Shown piece by piece: positions 5,608 to 12,675 of a stretch of DNA of 13,428 nucleotides. A program made the translations under genes and the position numbers. The notes beneath the pieces were generated by a model. The model was given only the letters and a program-made list of their open reading frames with translations, had not been told where the DNA came from and searched no databases. Origin of the DNA: DATJBC01 sp035515515 (GTDB lineage: Bacteria; Actinomycetota; Acidimicrobiia; Acidimicrobiales; UBA8190); NCBI GenBank assembly GCA_035515515.1, contig DATJBC010000054.1, forward strand, positions 1-13,428, written 5' to 3'. Position 1 is the stretch's first letter, and each line of letters begins with the position of its first letter.

Positions 5608-6103
5608 GGCGGCGGGGATCGCGCCCCGCAACTTCACGTGGATCGTGAAGGACCAGCTGGCGGTGAGCGAGCGCCCCGGGGGCTTCGCGCCGCACCATCG
5701 GCGCGTGCGGCGTCAGGAGGAGATCATCTGGCTGCGCGTCCAGGGGTTCAACCGGGTGGTGTCGCTCATGGCCTCGCCGCACAACCTCGCCGCCTACGAC
5801 GAGGGGGAGCTGGTGTGGTCGCACTTCCCGTTGCCGGCCACCGGCGACGTGCGCGAGGTGCTCCTCGACCTCTACCGCCACCTCGACACGTGGCTGCGCG
5901 CCGGCGAGCGGCTGCTCGTGCACCAGGAGGAGCTGGGTGACCGCGTCATGGGCGTGATCGCCGGGTACCTGCTGTGGAGCGGCCGCCTGCCCGGCGGTCC
6001 GCAGACCATCGCCGCCGTCGAGCGCCTCATCGGCCACCAGATGGGCCCGCCCGGCCGCGACATGGTGGCGCGCGCCTCGGAGCTCGTGGCGGGGAGGCCC
6101 TGA
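5594..6103 (+). CDS. dual-specificity-phosphatase-like protein lacking the catalytic Cys
   Basis: This 169-residue protein has the layout of a small tyrosine/dual-specificity phosphatase. NFTWIVKDQLAVSERPG (13-29) resembles the N-terminal strand and Arg-Pro-Gly turn. FNRVVSLM (52-59) is a core strand, HFPLPATGD (77-85) occupies the general-acid loop, and an amphipathic helix leads to the P-loop position. There the expected HCxxGxxR is HQEELGDR at 110-117: Cys is replaced by Q111 and the first Gly by L114, while R117 is kept. The following helix VMGVIAGYLLWSG (118-130) also fits. It should therefore be catalytically dead, perhaps a phosphate- or pterin-ligand-binding or scaffold protein. The fold call is my inference from pattern. 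The start is the GTG of the last 14-bp repeat, and the stop overlaps the folB start (CTGA), placing it firmly in the folate operon. Confidence 0.72.
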   Translation: MKGKWAAGIAPRNFTWIVKDQLAVSERPGGFAPHHRRVRRQEEIIWLRVQGFNRVVSLMASPHNLAAYDEGELVWSHFPLPATGDVREVLLDLYRHLDTWLRAGERLLVHQEELGDRVMGVIAGYLLWSGRLPGGPQTIAAVERLIGHQMGPPGRDMVARASELVAGRP

Positions 6104-6525
6104 CGGCCTCGGGCCCGCTCACCGACCGCATCGAGGTGCGCGGCCTGCGGGTGGACGCCGTGCACGGCGTGCTCGACGAGGAGCGCGCCGCCCCGCAGCC
6201 CTTCGAGCTCGACCTCGACCTCTACCTCGACACCACGCGGGCCGCGCACACCGACGATCTGGCCCACACCGCCGACTACGGCGCGGCAGTCGACGCTGCC
6301 GTGGCGGTGCTGGCCGGCCCGCCCCGGGCGCTGCTCGAGTCGCTGGCCGCCGCGGTGGGCGACGCCGTGCTGGCCGATGCGCGCGTGGAGGCGGTCACCG
6401 TCGTGGTCCGCAAGCTGCGCCCCCCGCTCGTGCACCCGGTGTCGTCGACGGCGGTGCGCGCCACCTACCGGCGCGGCGACGGCCACGCGCGCGCCGCGGG
6501 CCCCGCGCCGGGCGGGGGCCCCTGA
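6100..6525 (+). CDS. folB: dihydroneopterin aldolase FolB
   Basis: FolB cleaves 7,8-dihydroneopterin to 6-hydroxymethyl-dihydropterin and glycolaldehyde. From CTG 6100 the product has 141 residues, including DRIEVRGLRVDAVHGVLDEE (9-28). The residues equivalent to S. aureus E22, Y54, E74 and K100 are present as E28, Y60 (ADYGA), E80 (LLESL) and K105 (VVRKLRPPL). No ATG, GTG or TTG lies in frame between the previous gene and GTG 6136, and starting at 6136 would remove the conserved DRI of the first strand. I therefore prefer CTG 6100, which overlaps the preceding TGA (CTGA) and follows GGGGAGG at 6091-6097 closely. The last 16 residues are a Gly/Pro/Ala tail. The enzyme call is sure, the start less so. 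Confidence 0.9.
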   Translation: MTASGPLTDRIEVRGLRVDAVHGVLDEERAAPQPFELDLDLYLDTTRAAHTDDLAHTADYGAAVDAAVAVLAGPPRALLESLAAAVGDAVLADARVEAVTVVVRKLRPPLVHPVSSTAVRATYRRGDGHARAAGPAPGGGP

Positions 6526-6526
6526 G

Positions 6527-6982
6527 GTGCGCGCCTTCGTGGGCCTCGGCTCCAACGTGGGGGACCGTCTCGGGCACCTGCGCCGGGCCCTGGCGGGCCT
6601 CCCCGACGTGGTGGCGGTGTCGCAGGTCTACGAGACCGACCCCGTGGGCGGCCCGCCCGGGCAGGGGCCGTACCTCAACGCCGTGGTGGAGCTGGACACC
6701 GAGCTCGGGCCCCGGGAGCTGTTGGCCGTGGCCCGCCGCCTGGAGGACGAGGGGGGCCGCACCCGCAGCGTGCGCTGGGGGCCGCGCACCCTCGACGTGG
6801 ACGTGCTGCTCGTGGGGGACCTCGTCGTCGACGACGCCGACCTCGTGGTGCCGCACCCGCGCATGTGGGAGCGGCGCTTCGTGACCGAGCCCCTGGGCGA
6901 GCTGGCCCCCGAGCTGGTGGCCGGCGCCGGGAGCGGGGCTGGTGGAGCCGTGCGGCCCGTGGGTACACTGAGCGTGGACTGA
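6527..6982 (+). CDS. folK: 6-hydroxymethyl-dihydropterin pyrophosphokinase FolK
   Basis: FolK transfers pyrophosphate from ATP to 6-hydroxymethyl-dihydropterin, giving the FolP substrate. The 151-residue protein begins FVGLGSNVGDR (4-14), has YETDPVGGPPGQGPYLNAVVEL across 35-56, and carries the HPPK signature RWGPRTLDVDVLL at 83-95, with D90 and D92 as the magnesium ligands. PHPRMWERRFVTEPLGEL (109-126) is the usual C-terminal block. GTG 6527 begins one base after the folB stop and leaves the typical few residues before the first strand. The C-terminal tail (131-151) is Gly/Ala-rich. A promoter-like TACACT lies inside its last codons. Confidence 0.95.
   Translation: MRAFVGLGSNVGDRLGHLRRALAGLPDVVAVSQVYETDPVGGPPGQGPYLNAVVELDTELGPRELLAVARRLEDEGGRTRSVRWGPRTLDVDVLLVGDLVVDDADLVVPHPRMWERRFVTEPLGELAPELVAGAGSGAGGAVRPVGTLSVD
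6964..6969 (+). promoter_or_regulatory. internal promoter candidate for the pan/nad/coaX block
   Basis: TACACT, the same hexamer as at 1410, lies within the last codons of folK. A transcript starting about 6976 would have a leader of roughly 60 bases before GTG 7038, which is preceded by AGAGAGGGG at 7025-7033. The leader contains only a weak CCCC-ATC-GGGG hairpin (about 7006-7016). No obvious -35. Confidence 0.4.
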
Positions 6983-7037
6983 TCCGAGCCTGACGCGCCC
7001 GGCACCCCATCGGGGCTGGAGCGCAGAGAGGGGTCCG

Positions 7038-8789
7038 GTGACAACTGTGCGGCTGATCGGCCCGGGCCGGGCCGGTCGTTCCCTGGCTGCGGCGCTGGTC
7101 GACGCGGGCTGTGACGTGCGCGGGGTGCTGACGCGCCACGACGACCCCGCCGGCGCGGCGCACGGCGTCGACGTGCTCGTGATCGCCACCCCCGACGGGG
7201 CCATCGCCGAGACGGCCGCCCGGGTGGAGGCCGACCCCGCCACGGTGGTCGTGCACCTGTCGGGGGCCCAGGGGCTCGACGTCCTGGGCGCCCACCGGCG
7301 CCGGGCCTCGCTGCACCCGCTGGTCCCGCTGCCCTCGCCCGAGGTCGGCCGGGTGCGCCTGCGCAGCGGCATCACCTTCGCCGTGGCGGGCGACCCCATG
7401 GCCCGCGCCCTGGCCGAGCTGCTCGGCGGCCGGGCGGTGGTGGTGGACGACGGGCGCCGCGCCGCCTACCACGCGTCGGCCTGCATCGCCGCCAACCACC
7501 TCGTGGGTCTCATGGGCCAGGTCGAGCGGGTGGCCGCCACGGCCGGGCTCGACCTCGACGCCTTCCTGGGCCTGGCCCGCGCGGCGCTCACCGACGTGGC
7601 CGAGCTGGGGCCGGCCCGGGCCCTCACCGGCCCGGCGGCGCGCGGCGACGAGGCCACGCTGGCCCAGCACCGGCGCGTCCTCGACCGCCGCGAGCTGGCC
7701 GCCTACGACGCCGGCGTGGAGCTGGCGCGCCGCCTGGCCCGCTCCCGCGCCGGCGCCCACCGAGGGGCCGCGCCCCTTCCCGCCCCGGCCCGGGCCCGCA
7801 CGGGCGCCGCGGCGCGGCCGTCGTCGCGGGCCACGCGCGTCCTGCCCACGCGTCGCCGGGGACGGCCCGCGGCGTCCATCCCCGTGGTGCGCACGGCGTC
7901 CGCCTTCGCCGAGCTGCTCGACGCCGAGCGGGCCGTGGGGCGCACCGTGGGCCTCGTCCCCACCATGGGCGCGCTGCACGCCGGGCACGAGGCGCTCGTG
8001 GACCGCGCCGCCCGGGAGTGCGACGTGGTGGCGGTCACGGTGTTCGTCAACCCGCTGCAATTCGACGACGCCGAGGACCTGGCCGCCTATCCCCGGGCGC
8101 TCGACGCCGACGTGGAGCGGGCCCGCCTGGCGGGCGCGTCGGTGGTGTTCGCCCCGCCCGTGGAGGAGATGTACCCGGGCCATCCCGCCCGCCCCGCCAC
8201 CGTCGTGCACGTCGACGGGGTGAGCGAGGTGCTCGAGGGTGCGTCGCGGCCGGGGCACTTCGACGGCGTGGCCACGGTGGTGGCCAAGCTCTTCGCCCTG
8301 TCGGGGCGGTGCCGGGCGTACTTCGGCGAGAAGGACTTCCAGCAGCTGGCCGTGGTGCGCGCCATGACCGAGGAGCTGCGCCTGCCGGTCGAGGTGGTGG
8401 GGTGCCCCACGGTGCGCGAGCCCGACGGCCTGGCGCTGTCGAGCCGCAACGCCCGGCTGTCCCCCGGCGAGCGCCACGCGGCGGGCGCGCTGTCGCGGGC
8501 CCTGCGGGCGGGGCGGGCCCGCATCGACGCCGGCGAGCGCGACCCGGGGAGGGTCGAGGCCGCCATGCGCGCCGTCCTGGTGGGCGAGCCGCTCGTCGAG
8601 CCCGACTACGCCGTGGTCGTCGACCCGCACTCGCTGGTGACGCCGGCCACGTTGCACGGGGAGGTCCGGCTGCTCGTGGCGGCCCGGGTGGGTCCGGTGC
8701 GCCTCATCGACAACGACGGCGCGCGGTGCCCGGCGGCCCGCGGCGACGCCGAGGAGCTCGTGCTCACGACCAGCAGGGAGGACCGCTGA
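7038..8789 (+). CDS. panC: DUF2520 Rossmann oxidoreductase fused to pantothenate synthetase PanC
   Basis: One uninterrupted frame encodes 583 residues. Residues 1-236 are a Rossmann/DUF2520 protein: VRLIGPGRAGRSLAAAL (4-20) is the nucleotide-binding turn, then VLVIATPDGAI (46-56), SLHPLVPLP (91-99) and AAYHASACIAANHLVGLM (142-159). Residues 237-280 are an Ala/Arg/Pro linker. Residues 281-583 are PanC, which joins pantoate and beta-alanine using ATP: LVPTMGALHAGH (306-317), VFVNPLQF (335-342), RPGHFDGVATVV (404-415), YFGEKDFQQL (428-437) and GCPTVREPDGLALSSRN (455-471). In many actinobacteria these are adjacent separate genes. DUF2520 relatives include ketopantoate-reductase candidates, which would make this fusion two consecutive steps. 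Internal GTG codons at 7884 and 7887 could allow PanC alone, but no well-placed ribosome site precedes them. Confidence 0.93.
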   Translation: MTTVRLIGPGRAGRSLAAALVDAGCDVRGVLTRHDDPAGAAHGVDVLVIATPDGAIAETAARVEADPATVVVHLSGAQGLDVLGAHRRRASLHPLVPLPSPEVGRVRLRSGITFAVAGDPMARALAELLGGRAVVVDDGRRAAYHASACIAANHLVGLMGQVERVAATAGLDLDAFLGLARAALTDVAELGPARALTGPAARGDEATLAQHRRVLDRRELAAYDAGVELARRLARSRAGAHRGAAPLPAPARARTGAAARPSSRATRVLPTRRRGRPAASIPVVRTASAFAELLDAERAVGRTVGLVPTMGALHAGHEALVDRAARECDVVAVTVFVNPLQFDDAEDLAAYPRALDADVERARLAGASVVFAPPVEEMYPGHPARPATVVHVDGVSEVLEGASRPGHFDGVATVVAKLFALSGRCRAYFGEKDFQQLAVVRAMTEELRLPVEVVGCPTVREPDGLALSSRNARLSPGERHAAGALSRALRAGRARIDAGERDPGRVEAAMRAVLVGEPLVEPDYAVVVDPHSLVTPATLHGEVRLLVAARVGPVRLIDNDGARCPAARGDAEELVLTTSREDR

Positions 8790-8790
8790 C

Positions 8791-9180
8791 ATGCGCCGCC
8801 GCATGATGAAGTCGAAGATCCACCGGGCCACGGTGACCGACGCCAACCTGGACTACGTCGGGTCGATCAGCCTGGACCCCGAGCTCATGGAGCGGGCCGA
8901 CATCCTGGAGTTCGAGCAGGTGACCGTGCTCGACATCGACAACGGGGCGCGTTTCGAAACCTACGCCATCGTGGGCGGTCCCGGCGAGGTGTGCCTCAAC
9001 GGGGCCGCGGCGCGTCTCGTGCAGCGCGGCGACAAGGTGATCGTCATCACCTACGGCGACTACGAGGCGGCCGAGCTGGCGGACTTCGAGCCCACCGTGG
9101 TCCACGTGGACGGGGCCAACGCCGTCGTCACCGACGTCGGCGTGGCGCCGGCCAGGCTGTACCGAGCCGTCAGCGGCTGA
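8791..9180 (+). CDS. panD: aspartate 1-decarboxylase proenzyme PanD
   Basis: PanD makes beta-alanine from aspartate for the PanC reaction, using a pyruvoyl group formed by self-cleavage. The 129-residue proenzyme has the cleavage site G24-S25 in DYVGSISLD (21-29). With the ATG at 8791, numbering matches E. coli PanD: K9, R54, T57 and Y58 (GARFETY) fall at the same positions, which supports this start over the internal ATGs at 8803 and 8806. AGGGAGG at 8775-8781 is a good ribosome site nine bases upstream, overlapping the end of panC. Only one base separates the panC stop from the ATG. All residues needed for maturation appear present. Confidence 0.96.
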   Translation: MRRRMMKSKIHRATVTDANLDYVGSISLDPELMERADILEFEQVTVLDIDNGARFETYAIVGGPGEVCLNGAAARLVQRGDKVIVITYGDYEAAELADFEPTVVHVDGANAVVTDVGVAPARLYRAVSG

Positions 9181-9206
9181 CGCCGTCGCCCGGGCCGGAG
9201 CGCATC

Positions 9207-10859
9207 GTGCCCGCGCCCCTCGACGTGCTCGTCCTCGGCTCCGGGGTGGCCGGCCTGTCGGCCGTGGTGCGCCTGGCGAGCTCCGAGGACCTGCGCGTGG
9301 GGGTGCTCACCAAGGCGGACCTGGCCCAGTCGACCACGCGCTGGGCCCAGGGCGGCATCGCCGCCGCTCTGGGCGGCGACGAGGACTCCACCGACCTCCA
9401 TCTGGCCGACACGCTGGCGGCCGGCGCCGGGCTGTGCGACACCGACGCCGTGCGCGTGCTCGTCGACGAGGGCCCCACGCGCGTGGAGGAGCTCATCGCC
9501 CTGGGGGCGGTCTTCGACCGGGAGGCCGGGGGCGGGCTGGCCCTGGCGCGCGAGGGGGGCCACTCCACCGCCCGGGTGCTGCACGCCGGCGGGGCCGCCA
9601 CCGGGGCGGAGGTGGAGCGGGCGCTCGTGGCCGCCGTGCGGGCCACCGCGGCGGCGTGCCTGGAGCGCTGGTTCGCGCTCGACCTCGTCGTCGAGGGCCC
9701 GCGCTGCGTGGGGGTGCGCGCCCTGGGCCCCGACGGGCGGCTCGAGGAGGTGCGGGCCACCCACGTGGTGCTGGCCACGGGGGGCGCGGGCCAGCTGTAC
9801 GCCGTCACCACCAACCCCACCGAGGCCACCGGCGACGGCGTGGCCATGGCGCTGCGGGCCGGGGTGGCCGTGGCCGACCTCGAGTTCTTCCAGTTCCACC
9901 CGACCGCCTTGCACCATCCGGCCATGCCCCGGCCCCTTCTCTCGGAGGCCCTGCGCGGCCACGGCGCGCTGTTGCGCGACGCCCGGGGCGAGCGCTTCGT
10001 CGACGAGCTCGAGCCCCGCGACGTGGTGAGCCGCGCCATGGCCGACCGCATGGCCGCCCAGGGCGTGGAGTTCCTGTGGCTCGACGCCACCGGCCTGGAG
10101 TCGTTCGGGGCCCGCTTCCCCACCGTGGCGGCGTCGCTGGCGGCCGCCGGCCTCGACCCGTCGGTGGACTGGCTGCCCATCGCCCCGGCGGCTCACTACG
10201 TGTCGGGCGGCGTGCTCACCGACCTCGACGGGGCGAGCGCCCTGCCCGGGCTGTGGGCGGTGGGCGAGGTGGCCTGCACGGGCGTGCACGGCGCCAACCG
10301 CCTGGCGTCGAACTCCCTGCTCGAGGGGATGGTCTTCGGCGCCCGGCTGGCCGAGGCCCTGGCGAGCGGGCGCGACGGCCCCCGGCCCACCGGCGCCCTG
10401 GCCAGCGCCACCGGCCTCGTCCCGGCGGGCGAGGTGGGCGGTGTGGACGTGGGGGACGTCGACGCCGCCGGGGCGTGGTCGCCTCCCGCCGTCGCCCCCG
10501 GGGCGGCGCCCCGGCGCCCCGGCGCGCCGGCCGACGCCGATGTGGCCAAGCTGCGTGAGCGCCTGCAGCGGGCCATGACCGAGGGGGCGGGGGTGCTGCG
10601 CTCCCCGGCGTCGCTGGCGTCGGCGCGCGCCGAGCTCGCCGCGGTGGCCTCCGCCCTGCCCTCGGCGCGCCGGCGCGACGGCGAGGAGCTCGCCAACCTC
10701 GTCACCGTGGCGGGTGCGCTCCTGCAGTCCGCCGCCGTGCGCACCGAGACACGCGGGGCGCACGCCCGGCGCGACCACCCCGAGCCCTCGCCGCGCTGGC
10801 GCCGGCGCATCGTGCACCACCGCGGGCCGCGCCCCGCGGCGGCCGGGACGCCCTCGTGA
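9207..10859 (+). CDS. nadB: L-aspartate oxidase NadB
   Basis: NadB is the FAD enzyme that oxidises aspartate to iminoaspartate, the first step of NAD synthesis. The 550-residue protein has the FAD fold GSGVAGLSAVVRLA (11-24), TTRWAQGGIAAAL (43-55), REGGHSTARVLHAGGAATG (115-133), and VLATGGAGQLYAVTTNPTEATGDG (188-211 region). It continues with FFQFHPTAL (227-235), EPRDVVSRA (269-277), AAHYVSGGV (328-336) and GVHGANRLASNSLLEG (359-374). R271, H330 and R365 correspond to E. coli catalytic R290, H351 and R386. A low-complexity linker (about 400-445) precedes the C-terminal helical domain, which ends in a basic tail. GTG 9207 is preceded by GGAG at 9197-9200. The stop overlaps nadC (GTGA). nadA is not adjacent. 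Confidence 0.95.
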   Translation: MPAPLDVLVLGSGVAGLSAVVRLASSEDLRVGVLTKADLAQSTTRWAQGGIAAALGGDEDSTDLHLADTLAAGAGLCDTDAVRVLVDEGPTRVEELIALGAVFDREAGGGLALAREGGHSTARVLHAGGAATGAEVERALVAAVRATAAACLERWFALDLVVEGPRCVGVRALGPDGRLEEVRATHVVLATGGAGQLYAVTTNPTEATGDGVAMALRAGVAVADLEFFQFHPTALHHPAMPRPLLSEALRGHGALLRDARGERFVDELEPRDVVSRAMADRMAAQGVEFLWLDATGLESFGARFPTVAASLAAAGLDPSVDWLPIAPAAHYVSGGVLTDLDGASALPGLWAVGEVACTGVHGANRLASNSLLEGMVFGARLAEALASGRDGPRPTGALASATGLVPAGEVGGVDVGDVDAAGAWSPPAVAPGAAPRRPGAPADADVAKLRERLQRAMTEGAGVLRSPASLASARAELAAVASALPSARRRDGEELANLVTVAGALLQSAAVRTETRGAHARRDHPEPSPRWRRRIVHHRGPRPAAAGTPS

Positions 10860-11770
10860 CCGACGTGACGCGGGCCCGGCCCGTGGCGCCGTGGCCCACC
10901 ACGGGCCCCGTCGACCCGCCGCTCCCCGCGGTGCGCGAGGCGGTGGCCCGGGCCCTGGCCGAGGACCTGGGGCCCGACGGGGACCTGGCCGCCGCCCTGC
11001 TCCCGGCGTCGGCCACCACCGTGGCGCGCGTGGTGGCGCGCGCCGACGGCGTGCTCGCCGGGAAGCTGTGCGCCAGCGAGGTCTTCGCCCGGGTCGACCC
11101 CGCCCTGGCGGTGACCTGGCGGCTCGGTGACGGCGACCGCCTGGTCGCGGGGCGGGTGGTGGCCGAGGTGTCGGGGGCGCTGCGCTCGGTCCTCACCGCC
11201 GAGCGCAGCGCGCTCAACTTCCTGTGCCACCTGTCGGGGATCGCCACCCTCACCCGCCGCTACGTCGACGCCGTCACCGCCGCGAACCCCGCCACCCGGG
11301 TCCTCGACACCCGCAAGACCACGCCCGGGCTGCGCGCCCTGGAGAAGGCCGCCGTGCGGGCCGGGGGCGGGTGGAACCACCGGGCCGGGCTGTCCGACGT
11401 GGTGCTCGTGAAGGACAACCACCTCGGCCACATGGGCGTCGCCGAGGCCGTGGCCCGGGCGCGCGCCCAGTGGCCCGGACGCGTGGTCGAGGTGGAGTGC
11501 GACGTCGTCGACCAGGTGCGGGCGGCCGTCGACGCCGGCGCCGATGCCGTGCTCCTCGACAACATGACGCCCACCGAGGTGGCCCGGTGCGTGGGCCTGG
11601 TGCGGGCCGCGCCGTCGGGAAGCGGCCGGTTGCTGGCGGAGGTGTCGGGCGGCGTGACCCTCGACACCGCCCCCGGCTACGCGGCGGCCGGCGCGGACCT
11701 CGTCTCGGTGGGCGCCCTCACCCATTCGGCTCCCGCCCTCGACCTCGGCCTCGACCTGGCAAAGGACTGA
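10856..11770 (+). CDS. nadC: quinolinate phosphoribosyltransferase NadC
   Basis: NadC converts quinolinate and PRPP to nicotinate mononucleotide with release of carbon dioxide. The 304-residue protein shows EDLGPDGDLA (36-45), LTAERSALNFLCHLSGIAT (113-131), the signature DTRKTTPGLRALEKAAVRAG (151-170) followed by GGWNHRAGLSDVVLVKDNHL (171-190), then EVECD (212-216), LLDNM (233-237), EVSGGV (262-267) and VSVGALTHSAP (283-293). These cover both the N-terminal dimerisation domain and the barrel active site. GTG 10856 overlaps the nadB stop (GTGA), so the two are translationally coupled. The N-terminal 20 residues are extra and Pro-rich. A GTG at 10865 is an alternative start. Confidence 0.96.
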   Translation: MTDVTRARPVAPWPTTGPVDPPLPAVREAVARALAEDLGPDGDLAAALLPASATTVARVVARADGVLAGKLCASEVFARVDPALAVTWRLGDGDRLVAGRVVAEVSGALRSVLTAERSALNFLCHLSGIATLTRRYVDAVTAANPATRVLDTRKTTPGLRALEKAAVRAGGGWNHRAGLSDVVLVKDNHLGHMGVAEAVARARAQWPGRVVEVECDVVDQVRAAVDAGADAVLLDNMTPTEVARCVGLVRAAPSGSGRLLAEVSGGVTLDTAPGYAAAGADLVSVGALTHSAPALDLGLDLAKD

Positions 11771-11772
11771 CC

Positions 11773-12606
11773 GTGCTGCTCGCCATCGACGTCGGCAACA
11801 CCGAGACCGTGATCGGCCTCTTCTCGCTCGAGCCCGGGGACCAGCCCCCCACCGGCTCGCGCCCGGCGCCGCCGGTGCCCCCCGAGCCGGCGGGCCTCAC
11901 CCACCACTGGCGCCTGTCCACCGTGGACGACCGCACGCCCGACGAGCACGCCCTGTTGCTGTCGCAGCTGCTCGCCCTGGACGGCATGCACGTCGACGAC
12001 GTCGTGAGCGGGGTGGCCGTGACGTCGTCGGTCCCCCGGGTGACCACGGCCCTGCGCCAGATGGCGAGCCGCTGGTTCGACGTGCCCTGCGTGGTGCTCG
12101 AGCCCGGGGTGCGCTCGGGCATGCCCATCCTCTACGACAACCCCAAGGAGGTGGGCGCCGACCGCATCGCCAACGCCATCGGGGCCCACGACCTCTACGG
12201 GGGGCCCTGCATCGTGGTGGATCTGGGCACCGCCACCACCTTCGACGCCATCTCGGCCGCCGGCGAGTACCTCGGGGGCGCCATCGCGCCGGGCATCGCC
12301 ATCTCCATGGACGCGCTGTTCCACCACGCCGCGGCCCTGCGGCGCGTGGAGCTGGTGGAGCCCCGCAGCGTCATCGGCAAGTCGACGGTGGAGTCCATCC
12401 AGTCCGGCGCGCTGTACGGGTACGCCGCGCAGGTCGACGGCATGTGCCGGCGCATCATGGACGAGCTGGGAACCGCCACGGTGGTGTCCACGGGTGGGCT
12501 CTCCGAGGTGATCGCCCCCCTGTCGCAGTGCATCGAGCACCGCGAGCCGTGGCTCACCCTGCACGGCCTTCGCCTCGTCTACGAGCGCAACGCCCGGCCC
12601 GCCTGA
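11773..12606 (+). CDS. coaX: type III pantothenate kinase CoaX
   Basis: CoaX phosphorylates pantothenate, the first step towards CoA. It is an ASKHA-fold enzyme that needs a monovalent cation. The 277-residue protein has the phosphate loop AIDVGNTETVIGLF (4-17), YDNPKEVGADRIANAIGAHD (121-140) with D130 as the probable catalytic base, VVDLGTATTFD (148-158), GGAIAPGI (168-175) and VVSTGGLS (237-244). Residues 18-42 form a Pro-rich insertion between the first two strands, longer than I expect for the family. GTG 11773 lies two bases after the nadC stop, and AAAGGA at 11761-11766 is a well-spaced ribosome site. Its place after the panC/panD genes fits the pathway. Confidence 0.95.
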   Translation: MLLAIDVGNTETVIGLFSLEPGDQPPTGSRPAPPVPPEPAGLTHHWRLSTVDDRTPDEHALLLSQLLALDGMHVDDVVSGVAVTSSVPRVTTALRQMASRWFDVPCVVLEPGVRSGMPILYDNPKEVGADRIANAIGAHDLYGGPCIVVDLGTATTFDAISAAGEYLGGAIAPGIAISMDALFHHAAALRRVELVEPRSVIGKSTVESIQSGALYGYAAQVDGMCRRIMDELGTATVVSTGGLSEVIAPLSQCIEHREPWLTLHGLRLVYERNARPA

Positions 12607-12611
12607 CGCGA

Positions 12612-12660
12612 CGGGTCCGGTGCCGAGCGGCGCGGTTCCCGGGGGGCCGTGGCGGACCCG
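12612..12660 (+). terminator. long-loop inverted repeat in the coaX-lysS gap
   Basis: CGGGTCCG (12612-12619) and CGGACCCG (12653-12660) are perfect eight-base inverted arms 33 bases apart, filling most of the 69-base gap and ending one base before the lysS -10 hexamer. No T-run. It could be a transcript-end structure or a regulatory fold, or chance at this GC content. Confidence 0.25.
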
Positions 12661-12661
12661 G

Positions 12662-12667
12662 TAGCCT
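12662..12667 (+). promoter_or_regulatory. -10 element, leaderless promoter of lysS
   Basis: TAGCCT ends eight bases before the lysS GTG at 12676, and no ribosome site is present. The placement repeats that at 1410 and 4667 and fits a leaderless transcript. No clear -35. Confidence 0.45.
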
Positions 12668-12675
12668 GCGGCGGC

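Noticed and set aside
7884..7889. A separate panC start at GTG 7884 or 7887
   Set aside because: No stop codon separates it from the DUF2520 part and no well-placed ribosome site precedes it. Kept as an alternative internal start inside the fusion entry.
6675..8846. A 723-codon open frame on the - strand opposite folK, panC and panD
   Set aside because: It is His/Arg/Gly/Pro-rich with no recognisable domain and lies fully antisense to well-identified genes. Very high GC content keeps such frames open.
9060..10820. A 586-codon - strand open frame opposite nadB
   Set aside because: Low-complexity composition (Gly, His, Arg, Pro) and exact antisense overlap with a clear L-aspartate oxidase.
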